Position numbers and translations under genes: made by a program
DNA from: GCA-002712045 sp028112705
GTDB taxonomy: Bacteria; Pseudomonadota; Alphaproteobacteria; Rhodobacterales; Rhodobacteraceae
DNA: 64,000 nucleotides
Direction: 5' to 3'
Assembly: GCA_028112705.1 (NCBI GenBank)
Contig: JAOGYN010000006.1
Location: 29,293-93,292, forward strand
Part shown: positions 63,087 to 64,000 of the stretch, piece by piece
How the letters are laid out: every line of letters starts with the position of its first letter
Numbering within the stretch: the stretch's first letter is position 1
Notes under the pieces: model-generated
Told to the model about the DNA's origin: nothing
The model's input: only the letters and a program-made list of their open reading frames with translations
Database searches by the model: none

Positions 63087-63560
63087 TTATTTTTTAATCC
63101 TCAGCAATGAACCGATTGTTGTTTCTTGATCAATTTCGCTCTGACCAAACAAGCAAATGAACTTAACGTTATTAATATTAACTTTATTGTCTAATAAATA
63201 AATATCAGTGTCATTTAATAATTTTTTTTTATTTTCCTCACTACTTACAAACTCTTTAATTTCATTATCAGTATATCCAAGTTCTTTGGCTACACTCTTA
63301 ATCTGAAGTAAGGCAAACAGGCCCTTTATTTTTCTTGCCTCAATAGACGTGCATTCCTCACTTATTTTGTTAGCCACACTAATTTGTAACAAGTCATGCC
63401 ATATGTTTTCATTGTCAATCAATAAAGGCTTAGCATTAGCGTCAGTCAATAAAGGCTTAGCATTAGCGTCAGTCAATAAAGGCTTAGCATTAGCTATCTG
63501 GATAAAAGACATCCAACAAAAGCATATCAAAACGATAAATCTCAAATTAACAAACTCCAT
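63087..63560 (-). CDS. DUF5333-type exported protein of the nuo operon
   Basis: This encodes a 157-residue secreted protein between nuoF and nuoG. A signal peptide (RFIVLICFCWMSFIQIANA) is followed by three copies of the short unit NAKPLL(T/I)D and then a globular part with two cysteines: SEECTSIEARKIKGLFALLQ, ELGYTDNEIKEFV and CLFGQSEIDQETTIGSLLR. The last block resembles the DUF5333 family, and the position is that of URF3 in the Paracoccus nqo cluster. ATG at 63560 is chosen; GTG at 63569 is possible. The role is unknown; a link to complex I assembly or the periplasm is inference. Confidence 0.72.
   Translation of the reverse strand: MEFVNLRFIVLICFCWMSFIQIANAKPLLTDANAKPLLTDANAKPLLIDNENIWHDLLQISVANKISEECTSIEARKIKGLFALLQIKSVAKELGYTDNEIKEFVSSEENKKKLLNDTDIYLLDNKVNINNVKFICLFGQSEIDQETTIGSLLRIKK
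63419..63494. repeat. 27-bp direct tandem repeat, 2.8 copies
   Basis: Units start at 63419, 63446 and 63473 and are identical over the first 22 bases (TCAATAAAGGCTTAGCATTAGC on the plus strand reads as AAK/PLL codons on the other). The unit length is a multiple of three, so the coding frame is kept and nine residues are repeated in the encoded protein at and after the signal-peptide cleavage site. Confidence 0.97.
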
Positions 63561-63626
63561 AATATACACATTTAAACTTCATTTTCTCTTTTTTATTAAA
63601 TTATCATGTTAAGCATTATCCAAAAA

Positions 63627-64000
63627 TCATTCTGCTGCTATTTTACCTGTGATTTTTGATCTTTTTTCTTTTATACGATCTTCAATTTCATCACGAAAAT
63701 TTCTAATTAATCCTTGAATGGGCCAGGCTGCTGCATCTCCCAAAGCACAAATTGTGTGACCTTCGACCTGTTTAGTAACGTCCAATAACATATCTATTTC
63801 TTCAGGCTCTGCATTTCCATGAACCAACCGCTCCATCACACGCATCATCCATCCAGTACCTTCCCTGCAAGGCGTGCATTGTCCACAACTTTCATGTTTA
63901 TAAAACTTAGATAGTCGCCATATTGCTTTTATAATGTCTGTTGACTGATCCATCACAATTACTGCAGCTGTTCCTAATCCTGAGCGCCTGCTTTTTAAAA
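63627..64000 (-). CDS. nuoF: NADH-quinone oxidoreductase subunit F (5' part missing)
   Basis: The C-terminal 123 or so residues of the NADH- and FMN-binding subunit are present; the rest lies beyond the right edge. The frame is open to base 64000 and reads SRRSGLGTAAVIVMDQSTD, a family block, so an apparent start at 63956 is internal. The 4Fe-4S (N3) motif is ESCGQCTPCREGTGW with a fourth cysteine in HTICALGDAAAWP. It is the upstream member of the leftward nuo string. Confidence 0.96.
   Translation of the reverse strand, partial: LKSRRSGLGTAAVIVMDQSTDIIKAIWRLSKFYKHESCGQCTPCREGTGWMMRVMERLVHGNAEPEEIDMLLDVTKQVEGHTICALGDAAAWPIQGLIRNFRDEIEDRIKEKRSKITGKIAAE

Noticed and set aside
63419..63494. Direct repeats as a CRISPR array
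   Set aside because: The repeats are contiguous with no unique spacers and lie in frame inside a coding gene.

Overview
The window looks like a chromosomal piece of an AT-rich (roughly one third G+C by eye, not computed), streamlined marine alphaproteobacterium, most likely a low-GC member of the Rhodobacterales (Roseobacter side). The reasons are the gene neighbourhoods and protein types: a PuuE-OHCU decarboxylase fusion, an IalB-family protein upstream of rlmN, the block rpmH-rnpA-yidD-ttcA-yidC-MOSC-engB, divergent dgt / erpA-xthA, a one-cysteine DksA, heterotetrameric sarcosine oxidase, ccmI-ruvX-DUF1289, and a complex I operon carrying a DUF5333 gene and followed by birA-coaX-rnj. This assignment is from memory of the families; no search was run. 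There is no sign of an insertion sequence, prophage, integrase or CRISPR array.

Layout. 1-2144: end of a purine (urate/allantoin) catabolism locus and a type II asparaginase. 2306-6219: IalB-like secreted protein, RlmN, two YkuD L,D-transpeptidases flanking a CAP-domain lipoprotein, a tiny secreted membrane protein and a strong terminator. 6231-8808: SDR protein, QueG and a glutathione transferase. 8927-14900: glutamate synthase (gltB, gltD). 15083-20912: undecaprenyl-PP phosphatase, NDUFA9-like protein, a C-terminally shortened DnaE2 polymerase under a possible LexA box, and an ornithine-cyclodeaminase-like protein. 20909-25994: engB, MOSC, yidC, ttcA, yidD, rnpA, rpmH. 26234-32256: TVP38 protein, tRNA-Arg(ACG), a HAD-fold protein without its nucleophile, dgt, erpA, xthA, a flavin monooxygenase, dksA.

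32422-37168 is the most system-like stretch: a MoxR AAA+ ATPase, a 53-residue membrane protein, a CoxE-like von Willebrand A protein, a cytochrome P450 with an unusual oxygen-activation motif, an M48 protease and, convergent to them, a PIN-domain protein. 37168-43613 holds rlmI and the sarcosine oxidase operon soxBDAG. 43852-48497 has ccmI, ruvX (apparently coupled to a 10-codon leader ORF), DUF1289, an Fe(II)/2-oxoglutarate oxygenase coupled to a TauE/SafE exporter, dusA and a 36-residue mini-protein. 48868-64000 has an RhlE-type helicase, rnj, coaX, birA and complex I genes nuoN to nuoF (nuoF cut by the window edge).

Packing is tight throughout: 1- or 4-base start/stop overlaps are common, three convergent pairs share four bases of overlapping stop codons, and many genes start with TTG or GTG. 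The hidden features most worth a look are the mini-genes, the leader ORF of ruvX, the 27-bp tandem repeat that triplicates a signal-peptidase site, the shortened DnaE2, and the MoxR/vWA/P450/M48 block.
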